From the NCBI RefSeq assembly GCF_000814025.1, contig NZ_JWLL01000006.1, positions 186,001 through 250,000 on the forward strand: DNA of 64,000 nt, in the 5' to 3' direction. Source of the DNA: Tateyamaria sp. ANG-S1. Its GTDB lineage: Bacteria; Pseudomonadota; Alphaproteobacteria; Rhodobacterales; Rhodobacteraceae. Positions 53,631 to 61,592 of the stretch are shown here, one piece after another. How positions within the stretch are numbered: the first letter of the stretch is position 1; every line of letters starts with the position of its first letter. A program made the position numbers and the translations under genes. The notes beneath the pieces were generated by a model, which ran no database searches, was not told the origin of the DNA, and worked only from the letters and a program-made list of their open reading frames with translations.

Positions 53631-54584
53631 CTAGCCCTCGTCGTGCTGTTCTGCGGTGGTGCGCTGCACTTCCAGTTCAGCCAGACGCCGCTGGAATCTG
53701 GGCATCTTTTTCATCCGTCTCACCACATTGCGCGCCATCATGTAACTCAAATCTGTACGCCCATCCCGGTCGAGGGCCGCCAGAACCCGGCGCAGGTAGC
53801 CGGGATAGGTGCGTCGCGCGCGGTAGACCTTGGCGAATTGCTGGCCGTCCAACGTGCCTTCGGCTGCCATTTCCATCAGGTCGGGCAACACGTTCATTTC
53901 CATCAGATCGCTTTGAATCGCATCGCCCATATTGCGCAGCCGGTACTGGGTCACGCATGTGCGCGTGAACAATGCGGCGTGCATCGCATCCAGCGCCTCG
54001 ACCGGGTCAAACAGCACATAAGCGTGTTCGCACGCATCCAGCATGTCGGGGGCATAGCCGTAGCGGGAGGCAAAGTCAGTGCGCCGCATTTCGACAAACC
54101 GGTCGTCCCATCCGGTCACGCGCGGATCCAGGGTGGCCTGCGGCTGGATCGCCAGCACCCGCGCGCCGGGCGCGGCCACGGAATAGGCGGCCGCCGCATA
54201 ACCGCAGGGCCCTGCGCCGTAGAAAAGGACGGTGTCATACTCATCGAAAAAGCCGTCGTCGATCATGTCATCGAAGTACTCGATGACATGTCTGTCCCGG
54301 AACCATGTGTCGCCATCCGATGCAATGCACAGGCTGGACCAGTCGTTGTCGTGCACCATGGACCAGCCCAGAGGCTCGGCGCTGTCCGTCAGGGCCCGGA
54401 TGCCCTGTACCGATTCGAAGGTCACAACCAGCGTGTCACCCCGCCGGATATGGGCTGCGAAGTGCTTGCGTCCAAGCGGCTTGAAGAACCCTTGTTTTTC
54501 AGTGGTTTGCGCAAGTCGCGTCAGCCAATCCGACTTAGGCAGATCGGCGAGGTCCGGCTCGAACGGGATTACATCATCCTTCAT
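53631..54584 (-). CDS. Unknown protein with hydrolase-like GAGPCG elbow
   Basis: A 317-residue protein I cannot assign. The segment DTVLFYGAGPCGYAAAAYSV (around residue 120-140) looks like the nucleophile elbow of an alpha/beta hydrolase with Cys instead of Ser, followed by VLAIQPQATLDPRVTGWDDRF. Similar Roseobacter proteins are sometimes called phosphoadenosine phosphosulfate reductase, but no PAPS reductase motif is visible here. The ATG at 54584 has GAGG upstream. It lies at the head of a glycosyltransferase cluster on the same strand, so a role in glycan or surface polymer work is possible. Confidence 0.55.
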   Translation of the reverse strand: MKDDVIPFEPDLADLPKSDWLTRLAQTTEKQGFFKPLGRKHFAAHIRRGDTLVVTFESVQGIRALTDSAEPLGWSMVHDNDWSSLCIASDGDTWFRDRHVIEYFDDMIDDGFFDEYDTVLFYGAGPCGYAAAAYSVAAPGARVLAIQPQATLDPRVTGWDDRFVEMRRTDFASRYGYAPDMLDACEHAYVLFDPVEALDAMHAALFTRTCVTQYRLRNMGDAIQSDLMEMNVLPDLMEMAAEGTLDGQQFAKVYRARRTYPGYLRRVLAALDRDGRTDLSYMMARNVVRRMKKMPRFQRRLAELEVQRTTAEQHDEG

Positions 54585-54672
54585 CACTCTATCCTCACAT
54601 CCCGCGATCTTTCGCTGCGGTTTTTAGGAAAAGTAGCAATAAAATAAGGCAGAAATTGGGAAAGGCGACGGT

Positions 54673-55719
54673 CTAGCGCCCGGATTGCCGCGCCAGATTG
54701 GCGTAGCGGATCATGAATTGCGCAGCATCGCGGGGCACAGGGCGCGTGGGCGGCGACATCAGCAAACGTCCAAACAGGGCGCGAAAGGGTTCCTGCTGCA
54801 TCAGGGCGTGGAAGCGATCCTTGCGCCATGCGACGGCCTGATCGTGCAGCCGGGCGAGGGTGTCGTCGCCTTTCAACTCTGCCAAATGCGCATCGCGCGC
54901 GGCCCGGTAGCGATGGATGCTGGTGTCCTCATCCGTGCAAAAGTTGCGCTCGACCCAGTAGTCGATGCCAAGCATGTCATCGGAATGCACGGCCCGGCCC
55001 CTGTCGGCCTTGAGGACATAGCTTTCCATGGCGCCCAGCGGGTAGTGGTTCAGTTGCGCAAAACCGTAGTTCGGGCGACCGAAATTGGAAAAGATGCGGC
55101 GCGTCTTGAACTGGTCGTCCAGCGCGCGGCCATGGCTGTCAAACCACCGGGCCTGGGCCAGCTTGTCTTCCTTCACGTCCTTGGGACGGTGCACACCCGG
55201 TTTGCGGTAGGTGCCGTCATTGGCATACAGCGTCTTGAACATGGATGCCCGCCAGGGCCAGTGCAGGATCTCGGGCGCTGCCTTGGTGAACGTGTCGGTC
55301 ACCGGCTTGTCCTGAAAACGCACCTGACCGTCATTGCCAAACAAGCGCCATGTCAGTGTGATGGCCGTGGCATCGGGCAGGGCGGCGTGCAGATCATCCA
55401 GCGTGCCGTTGCCGACGTGAATGTTCACAAACTCGTCCACATCCAGCGGCAGGATCCAGTCGGCGGACTTGACCTGCTTAATCTTGGCCGCGGCCTTGAG
55501 CGCGGTGAACTGAATGCCGCCCTTGTCGTAGGGGCCGTCATTGCGGACATGGGTCAGCCAGCCCAAGGTTGCCAGCCGGTCCAGCATGACATCGGTGCCG
55601 TCGTCGCAATCGTTTGAAAACACCAGAACATCATCAAAACCGACCGCACGATGATGGGCCAGCCATTCCAGCAGAAACGCCGCCTCGTTCCGGACCGTCA
55701 GAAGAGCAAGATGTGTCAC
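54673..55719 (-). CDS. Glycosyltransferase, family 2 / GT92-like (DVDEF)
   Basis: A 348-residue glycosyltransferase with an N-terminal GT-A-type domain. TVRNEAAFLLEWLAHHRAVG (8-27) is the nucleotide-sugar side, SADWILPLDVDEFVNI (85-100) holds the metal-binding DVDEF motif at 93-97. Acceptor and donor are unknown; such enzymes decorate surface polysaccharide or protein glycans. The start is a GTG that overlaps the stop of the FkbM gene (GTGA). No membrane helix or signal; it acts in the cytosol. It resembles the broken gene at 20199-21151. Confidence 0.85.
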   Translation of the reverse strand: MTHLALLTVRNEAAFLLEWLAHHRAVGFDDVLVFSNDCDDGTDVMLDRLATLGWLTHVRNDGPYDKGGIQFTALKAAAKIKQVKSADWILPLDVDEFVNIHVGNGTLDDLHAALPDATAITLTWRLFGNDGQVRFQDKPVTDTFTKAAPEILHWPWRASMFKTLYANDGTYRKPGVHRPKDVKEDKLAQARWFDSHGRALDDQFKTRRIFSNFGRPNYGFAQLNHYPLGAMESYVLKADRGRAVHSDDMLGIDYWVERNFCTDEDTSIHRYRAARDAHLAELKGDDTLARLHDQAVAWRKDRFHALMQQEPFRALFGRLLMSPPTRPVPRDAAQFMIRYANLARQSGR

Positions 55720-56417
55720 TTGAGCGGCCAGGCCCTGCGGAACGTGACGACCTTCCGTGTCGACAGTTTGGGGTAGTAGGCCAGACCGGCCGACATCATG
55801 GCACCGAACACCGCATTCACGCCCTCGGGCCCGGTCCATTGCGGGTGCAACTCGACCACGGCAGCCCGCAAAGTGCTCAGATCCATCTCGGGCAAAACCT
55901 CCGCCTCGCCCCCCTCGATGTCACAGACCAGCACGGTGGGTTTGATGGCCCTTGTCTGCTGGCGTGCATTTACCACGTCCACTGTGTCTGTGCGCTGCAC
56001 GCCATCGCCATGCGTCTCATCGGTCGAGGAGGCGAGGATGTTGCCGCGCACATGGAACGCCTTCGTGCCCTTGCGCTTGCCGAGCATCGCATGATGCACG
56101 GTCGCGTTTTCAACGCCGTTGGCGGCGTGGACGCGGCTGATGTAGTCGGCCAAGACCCCGTTTGCCTCGTAAACATGAACATGCGCCGCCTCGCTCTTCT
56201 TGGCTAGCAGGGTGGAAATGTAGCCAAGCCCGCCCCCCAGTTCGAGAACGACATCACCCGGCTGCACCACCCGCAGCACCGCGTCGCCTTCCTTCGTCTC
56301 GTAAAGTCCGCGCCGCAGGCTGCCCGCAATGCGCGGCTTCAGCACCTCCATGTCGCGCGGAAACAGCAGACCGCGGGGCGTCTTGATCATGGGGCTCTGC
56401 ACCGGCGCTCCGTCCAT
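55716..56417 (-). CDS. FkbM family SAM-dependent methyltransferase
   Basis: A 233-residue methyltransferase of the FkbM type. The SAM motif VLELGGGLGYIS is present, with VYEANGVLADYI as the acidic ribose-binding loop and VLVCDIEGGEAEVL as the characteristic motif of the family. FkbM proteins O-methylate sugars and other hydroxyls, fitting its place between two glycosyltransferases. I chose ATG 56417 because GGAGAG stands six bases upstream; the previous gene's stop is only two bases away. Confidence 0.88.
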   Translation of the reverse strand: MDGAPVQSPMIKTPRGLLFPRDMEVLKPRIAGSLRRGLYETKEGDAVLRVVQPGDVVLELGGGLGYISTLLAKKSEAAHVHVYEANGVLADYISRVHAANGVENATVHHAMLGKRKGTKAFHVRGNILASSTDETHGDGVQRTDTVDVVNARQQTRAIKPTVLVCDIEGGEAEVLPEMDLSTLRAAVVELHPQWTGPEGVNAVFGAMMSAGLAYYPKLSTRKVVTFRRAWPLK

Positions 56418-56418
56418 C

Positions 56419-58776
56419 TCAACTCTCCATGTCGAGGGCGAGGGCATAGGCCACCCGCTCGGTCTCGGTCAACTTGACCTTCAGCGCCTGATCGAACAGG
56501 TCCTGGAACTCCGGATTTGCATGAAGCTCCTCGGCTTTGGCGCGGTGCCAGTCCAGACCCTTCTCATGCCATGCACGCAACGCGGCATCCTCCATCAGCG
56601 CGTCGTATTCCGCGCGCAGCCGTGGCAGGTTCCGCTTGATGGTGATGTCGCGCACATCGGACCAATCCATGCGGATCCAGTAATTGATGCCGATGGACCG
56701 ATCCACATGCAGCGCACGGCCCCTCTGACGCTTGATCAAAAAGGACTCAGCCGACCGCAACGCATAGTGGTTGAGTTGCAAAAGGTCATAGCCAATTGAC
56801 TTTTTCGAACTTCTCCACCCGTTTTCAGCGGCTTCCTTGGTCATATCCTTGCCGGATCCATTCACCCAGCGTACATCGGACTTCTTGCCAGGTTTCAGCT
56901 TGTTCGGGCGGTGGCAACTGATCTTTTCATAGGCGCCGATGTTCTTGAACATCGTCTTGAAGCCCCAAACAGTGTGCGGCTTGGGGCAGTATTTCGGCGC
57001 ACAATGATCGAACTGGTCGATGACGAAATCGTCCTTTAGCGCGGTCACACCGTTGTGGCCGAACAGCCGCCAGGTCATCGCGACATTGGTGGCGTCCGGC
57101 ACCGCGTCAAAGAAGTCCTGCAACGTCCCATTGCCGGTGCGCACGTTCATGAACTCATCCACGTCGATATGGATGATCCAGTCGGCGTTCTTGATCAGCG
57201 GCTCTTTCAGCGACTGGTTCAGCGCGTATTGCTGGGGCGAGTTGCCCTTCCAATTGTCGTTGTTGCGGTGCTGGACGACACCCATCTCCTGCAAGCCGTC
57301 TAGGATCTCGCTCGTCCCGTCCTCGCACCCGTTGGTGTAGATCAGGAAATTGTCAACGCCCATGGCACGATGGTAGGCGATCCACTCGACGATGTAGGGG
57401 GCCTCGTTCTTCATGCAGCCCACGATCACGTTGCCGGTCGATCCTTTGGGCAGCTTGCGCGCGGCCACGGGGGTATAGGCTGCGGCCAGTTCCTCTTCGT
57501 TGACGGCGCCCAACCTGTTGTGCGGTGCAAACGAAGACGTCCGCAGCTTTTCAAAGTTCTGAACGGCCAGCGGCGGCATCAACGCGCGCGCCGTATCGGT
57601 CAGGCCATCTGATGGCTTTGCTGCCGGTGCTTTGTCCCCGTTCACCCGTGCCAGATCAGCCGCCTTGGTCTTTCGCTCTTCCTGCGTGGCCTTGTCGATC
57701 CGCCACATGAAGCCCAGCAAGTATTGCGAGGCACGAAAGCCCCGGGTCGGGTCGGCTTCTTCCCAGGCCTTTTTGGCGCGCGGCGCCTTGAACAGCGTTG
57801 CGGGCAAGTCGTGCGCCTTGGCGATGGCCTTGTTCTGCTCTGCAAAGGCCTTCGAAATGGCCGACAGAGATGCGGGATCAATCGGATCGCCGTCCACGCG
57901 GATCTCCCCAATAAACGCGCGCCACAATTGCCGCGGCAGGATACGCTTTTCCTTGGCGAGTACCTGCAAGATCAGGTCGTTCAACTGTCGCCCACGGGCT
58001 AGCCATGCCGCCGATGGCTCAGGCGGCGTTGGCGCGGCTGTGGCCTTGCCAATCGTGGGTTTGATCCCGAAGGCCGCGCGCACCTCTTCTGTCACAGTCT
58101 CATCGGCAAAGGTGTCTGCATCATAGGCCCGAAAGGTCAGGGCACCGTCGCCAAAGACCGCATTCCAGTGCTGTTCAAGTGCGGTGTAGTCCAGCCAGAA
58201 CGGCGCCGCCTGATTTTCGATGAACACACCAGCCTGCGGGTTGATCCGAGGCGCTGCATTCAGCGCATCAGCCCACCAGGTGTCGGTTTCGGCGAGCGCA
58301 AGTTCCTGCGCCAGCGATGTGCCGCGCCCCTCCATAATCTGCTCTGCATAATGACGGGCCAGCAGCCTTGCCGGTTCGTCAATATGCGCGATGATCCGGA
58401 TATCTGTCGACAGCGGCGTCAGAAGGGCCTTCAACCGCTCAAGCTCGGATCTGGTCACCAGGCTCACACCCAGTTGTGACGCAGACAGTATCAGATGGTC
58501 GGGGGAGGCCTGCGCGACTTCCTTTGCCAGATCAGAGGCGACGGTGTCGCGCAGCACCTTCTGCTTGTCGCCGGTGATGTAGCCGCGATTGTAGCGCAGC
58601 GGATCGATATGCGCGGCGTCTGTCACGGCCATGTAAAGCCGGGTGTGGTTCTTGTTGCCAAGCGCGCGCGAGTACAGCACGCCCTTGGACATCAATTGGT
58701 CGCGCTTGGCGGCAAGCACATTTTGCAGACGGTCCGCCCCCACCTGTTCCAGCCCGATATGCAGGTGGATTTGCAT
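56419..58776 (-). CDS. Large fusion: degenerate sulfotransferase-like domain + GT92-like glycosyltransferase
   Basis: A 785-residue protein. Residues 1-130 begin QIHLHIGLEQVGADRLQNVL, which has the shape of a sulfotransferase PAPS-binding loop (HIGxxKTGTTxLQ) but has lost the Lys and Thr residues; a region about 125-150 (IRIIAHIDEPARLLARHYAE) resembles the second PAPS motif. Middle residues (about 260-430) are charged and helical. A GT-A glycosyltransferase domain starts near residue 448 and holds DWIIHIDVDEFMNV with DVDEF at 538-542. The ATG at 58776 overlaps the stop of the true sulfotransferase gene. The N-domain may serve recognition, not catalysis. Confidence 0.8.
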   Translation of the reverse strand: MQIHLHIGLEQVGADRLQNVLAAKRDQLMSKGVLYSRALGNKNHTRLYMAVTDAAHIDPLRYNRGYITGDKQKVLRDTVASDLAKEVAQASPDHLILSASQLGVSLVTRSELERLKALLTPLSTDIRIIAHIDEPARLLARHYAEQIMEGRGTSLAQELALAETDTWWADALNAAPRINPQAGVFIENQAAPFWLDYTALEQHWNAVFGDGALTFRAYDADTFADETVTEEVRAAFGIKPTIGKATAAPTPPEPSAAWLARGRQLNDLILQVLAKEKRILPRQLWRAFIGEIRVDGDPIDPASLSAISKAFAEQNKAIAKAHDLPATLFKAPRAKKAWEEADPTRGFRASQYLLGFMWRIDKATQEERKTKAADLARVNGDKAPAAKPSDGLTDTARALMPPLAVQNFEKLRTSSFAPHNRLGAVNEEELAAAYTPVAARKLPKGSTGNVIVGCMKNEAPYIVEWIAYHRAMGVDNFLIYTNGCEDGTSEILDGLQEMGVVQHRNNDNWKGNSPQQYALNQSLKEPLIKNADWIIHIDVDEFMNVRTGNGTLQDFFDAVPDATNVAMTWRLFGHNGVTALKDDFVIDQFDHCAPKYCPKPHTVWGFKTMFKNIGAYEKISCHRPNKLKPGKKSDVRWVNGSGKDMTKEAAENGWRSSKKSIGYDLLQLNHYALRSAESFLIKRQRGRALHVDRSIGINYWIRMDWSDVRDITIKRNLPRLRAEYDALMEDAALRAWHEKGLDWHRAKAEELHANPEFQDLFDQALKVKLTETERVAYALALDMES

Positions 58777-59402
58777 CACGCAACCTCGTTCAACTTGTTC
58801 ACATTGGTCTTGCCCCACCAATGGATTGGTGTCTCCAGAAACCCACCGATCAGGTCTTTGGCGTCCGGATCGGCGATGTCGTATTCCAGAAAATCCTCGT
58901 CATCGCGAAAGATAGCCCGCAGATGGGCGTAATGCGCCTCAATCCACTGCATGCGTTCCACGCTTGTTTCCCCAAACCCTTCGGGCAGGCCGGGGATGTT
59001 ACCCGCAGGCAGCCGCGCGGTGCCCAGATCGGACCAGGCCAGCATGCTTTGCGACAGGTTGAACGGGTCCCGGCTCGATGCCAGGAACTTCACACCCGGA
59101 TGATGCGCCCGGATCGCCATGATCAGCCCGAAATCCATCTGCGGCCACAGCGACCGGCCCTCGCGCAGCAGGCTCATCTCGGAAATGCCGTCAAACCCGT
59201 CGAAATAGAAACCTGGATCGCCGGTCTCGAAATACCCGCGATAAAGCAGGTCAGCGACAAAGGCGTCATGCAATTCCGTGTTCTCGGTTTGGCGCGGACG
59301 AATGCGGTGGTCCGCCACGCGCATCCCGGTCCGGCGCAGGGCACGGGCCAGTGTCGTGGTGCCCGTCTTGGGCAGGCCCAGGTTCACCACTTTCAGCGTC
59401 AT
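58776..59402 (-). CDS. Sulfotransferase family protein
   Basis: A 208-residue sulfotransferase-fold protein. The 5-prime phosphosulfate-binding loop GLPKTGTTTLARAL is at residues 9-22 and the later SRDPFNLSQSMLAW region carries the 3-prime phosphate Arg-Ser pair. These enzymes move sulfate from PAPS to sugar or other hydroxyls. It overlaps both neighbours by four bases or fewer, a glycosyltransferase before it and the fusion gene after it, so the three are expressed together, probably to build a sulfated glycan. Confidence 0.88.
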   Translation of the reverse strand: MTLKVVNLGLPKTGTTTLARALRRTGMRVADHRIRPRQTENTELHDAFVADLLYRGYFETGDPGFYFDGFDGISEMSLLREGRSLWPQMDFGLIMAIRAHHPGVKFLASSRDPFNLSQSMLAWSDLGTARLPAGNIPGLPEGFGETSVERMQWIEAHYAHLRAIFRDDEDFLEYDIADPDAKDLIGGFLETPIHWWGKTNVNKLNEVA

Positions 59403-60427
59403 GCCGCAGGCTCCACAAGCCCCAACTCGATCAACATCGCCTCTTCCTGCGGCGGCAGGGTCGAGGCCGCGCGCAATTGCGCCTGCATCGCTTGGTATTC
59501 CGGCTTAGCCAGCAACTCATCCCGCTTGGCGATGTGCAACCGCACGCACTCCTCATGCAGCGCCTTGATCTCCTTGTCTTTCTTTAGTTCACCTAGCGCT
59601 TTCTTCAGATCCGGCAGATACCGCTGAATACTCTTGTCCTCCCAAGCAGGATCATTCCGCTCGCGCCAATAGGTATCGTCAAACGCCCGGTTCTCCCGGT
59701 TCACATCACCACGGTCGTTCTTTACCAAATAACTGTCGAGCGAGCGCAGCGCATAGTGATTGAGCGTCGCCATCTCCCGCGCCCCGTGCGCCGGAAAGCG
59801 CCTGATCCGACGCGGGTTCGCCGCCACCAGAAACTTGTGCGGCACCTTGCGCCCCGACCCATCGGTCCAATCTGGCCGCGCCTTGCCCTTCTGAAAGGGC
59901 CGATGCGCACCATAATACTGCAGGGGAAAATCATGGCGCACCAGTGACTTCACCTCAATCGCCGCCTCCCCGCACCACAGGTCCGGATTGTGCGACCGGT
60001 GAAACTGCCCGATCACAGGCTTGTCGACATAAGCGTCCACACCATCGCTGGCAAAGAACTGAAATGTCACTGAAATCGCCTGCGGATCTCCACAGGCGTT
60101 GATCAATGCCGGGATCGTATGATCGCCTACGTGAATGTTCAGAAACTCGTCCACATCCGCAATCCAGACCCAGTCGGCTTCGGTCACAATGTCCTGACGG
60201 CGCGCGTCTTTCAGCGCCTCCATCTGGTAGTTGCGCCCCTCTGCAGGATTGGGAAGATGCTGACACAGGCCACGGTCCGCCAACGCATCCAGCAGCGCAT
60301 CCGTGCCATCGGTACAATCGTTGCTATAAAACAGGTGATCCGTGGCCCCGATCAAACGGTTAAAGGCGATCCACTCCAACAGGAACGGCCCCTCGTTCTT
60401 CACGCAAGTCACCGCTGTCACGCGCAT
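59399..60427 (-). CDS. Glycosyltransferase, family 2 / GT92-like (DVDEF)
   Basis: A 342-residue glycosyltransferase whose early residues read CVKNEGPFLLEWIAFNRLIG and whose DVDEF motif is at 91-95 (DWVWIADVDEFLNIHVG). It has the same architecture as the cluster member at 54673 and the domain of the fusion. The ATG at 60427 begins the MRVTAVTCVKNEGPF N-terminus; a start at 60493 with GAGG upstream would add 22 residues and is possible. It is the first gene of the cluster; the 198-base gap to the divergent MoxR gene should hold its promoter. Confidence 0.82.
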   Translation of the reverse strand: MRVTAVTCVKNEGPFLLEWIAFNRLIGATDHLFYSNDCTDGTDALLDALADRGLCQHLPNPAEGRNYQMEALKDARRQDIVTEADWVWIADVDEFLNIHVGDHTIPALINACGDPQAISVTFQFFASDGVDAYVDKPVIGQFHRSHNPDLWCGEAAIEVKSLVRHDFPLQYYGAHRPFQKGKARPDWTDGSGRKVPHKFLVAANPRRIRRFPAHGAREMATLNHYALRSLDSYLVKNDRGDVNRENRAFDDTYWRERNDPAWEDKSIQRYLPDLKKALGELKKDKEIKALHEECVRLHIAKRDELLAKPEYQAMQAQLRAASTLPPQEEAMLIELGLVEPAA

Positions 60428-60625
60428 GCCACGCCCGCCTTGTCTGCTGGGTCCATCGCCCGCCGCCTCTGTGTCCCCGGGTCCACGTGCCATATGCCGC
60501 AAACCTCATTTTCGTTGCGTTAACACCATGCCATTTCAAGCGAATCGCGTCAACGCGCACGACTTTAGCAGCCCTTGACGACAGGCGCAGACGATGCAGG
60601 TTGGAAGCAAGGGAAGGACCACGCC

Positions 60626-61534
60626 ATGCACACACCCACCTCCATTGACGCTGTCCAGTCTATGCTGGCCGACCAAGGGTATGTCTGCGACCGCAGCCTC
60701 GGCACGGTGGTCTTCCTCAGCCTGTCGCTCGGCCGGCCGCTGTTCCTTGAGGGCGAAGCAGGCGTCGGCAAAACCGAAATCGCCAAAGCGCTCGCCGCAT
60801 CGTTAGGCCGTCGCCTCATCCGCCTGCAATGCTACGAAGGGCTCGATGCGTCCTCGGCGGTCTACGAATGGAACTTCCCGGCCCAGATGGTTGCGATCCG
60901 CACAGCCGAAGCCGCAGGCGGGGCTGACCGCAAGGCCCTGCAAACCGAACTCTTCTCGGACGAATACCTGATCGAACGCCCGCTTCTCGACGCCATGCGC
61001 CCTGACGACCATGGCGCGCCGGTCCTGCTGATCGACGAGTTGGACCGCACTGACGAACCTTTCGAAGCCTTCCTCTTGGAAGCCCTCTCCGATTTCCAGG
61101 TCACAATCCCGGAACTTGGCACGATCAAGGCCCCCGAACCGCCCATCGTCATCCTCACCTCCAACCGCACGCGCGAAGTGCACGACGCTCTGAAACGCCG
61201 CTGCCTCTACCACTGGGTCGACTACCCCGATTTCGACCGCGAGATGGAAATCCTCCAGTCCCGCGCCCCAGAGGCCGCCGCCGAACTTAGCCGCGAGGTC
61301 GTCGCCTTCGTTCAGCACCTGCGGACCGAGGACCTGTTCAAGAAGCCCGGCGTTGCCGAAACCATCGACTGGGCCAAATGCCTGCTGGCGCTCGATGTGC
61401 TGACACTCAGCCCCGAGGTCATCGCTGACACGCTCGGCGCGATCCTGAAATACCAGGACGACATCCAGAGACTTCAAGGATCCGAGGCCAAACGCCTTCT
61501 GGACGAGGCCAAAGCCTCCCTCGAACCCGCCTAA
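60626..61534 (+). CDS. MoxR family AAA ATPase
   Basis: A 302-residue MoxR-type AAA+ ATPase. Walker A GEAGVGKT is at residues 43-50 and the Walker B / sensor region LLIDELDRTDEPFEAFLLE follows, with TSNRTREVHDALKRRCLY before the arginine finger. MoxR proteins act as chaperones for metal or cofactor insertion together with VWA proteins. The next gene is a CoxE-type VWA protein, the usual partner. The ATG at 60626 is preceded by AAGGA; a longer frame from 60575 was not used. Confidence 0.9.
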   Translation: MHTPTSIDAVQSMLADQGYVCDRSLGTVVFLSLSLGRPLFLEGEAGVGKTEIAKALAASLGRRLIRLQCYEGLDASSAVYEWNFPAQMVAIRTAEAAGGADRKALQTELFSDEYLIERPLLDAMRPDDHGAPVLLIDELDRTDEPFEAFLLEALSDFQVTIPELGTIKAPEPPIVILTSNRTREVHDALKRRCLYHWVDYPDFDREMEILQSRAPEAAAELSREVVAFVQHLRTEDLFKKPGVAETIDWAKCLLALDVLTLSPEVIADTLGAILKYQDDIQRLQGSEAKRLLDEAKASLEPA

Positions 61535-61545
61535 GCCACTTCCCT

Positions 61546-61584
61546 GTTTCAAAAAATCCCGGGGGTCCGGGGGCTGGCCCCCGG
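61546..61584 (+). repeat. Repeat-like element with GC-rich hairpin before the VWA gene
   Basis: 61546-61567 (starting CTTCCCTGTTTCAAAAAATC) matches the reverse complement of the right half of the 40-base element with one A fewer. It is followed by a hairpin, CCGGGGG (61567-61573), loop CTGG, CCCCCGG (61578-61584), ending eight bases before the ATG of the VWA gene. It occupies all but a few bases of the MoxR-VWA gap. Confidence 0.7.
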
Positions 61585-61592
61585 CATAACAG

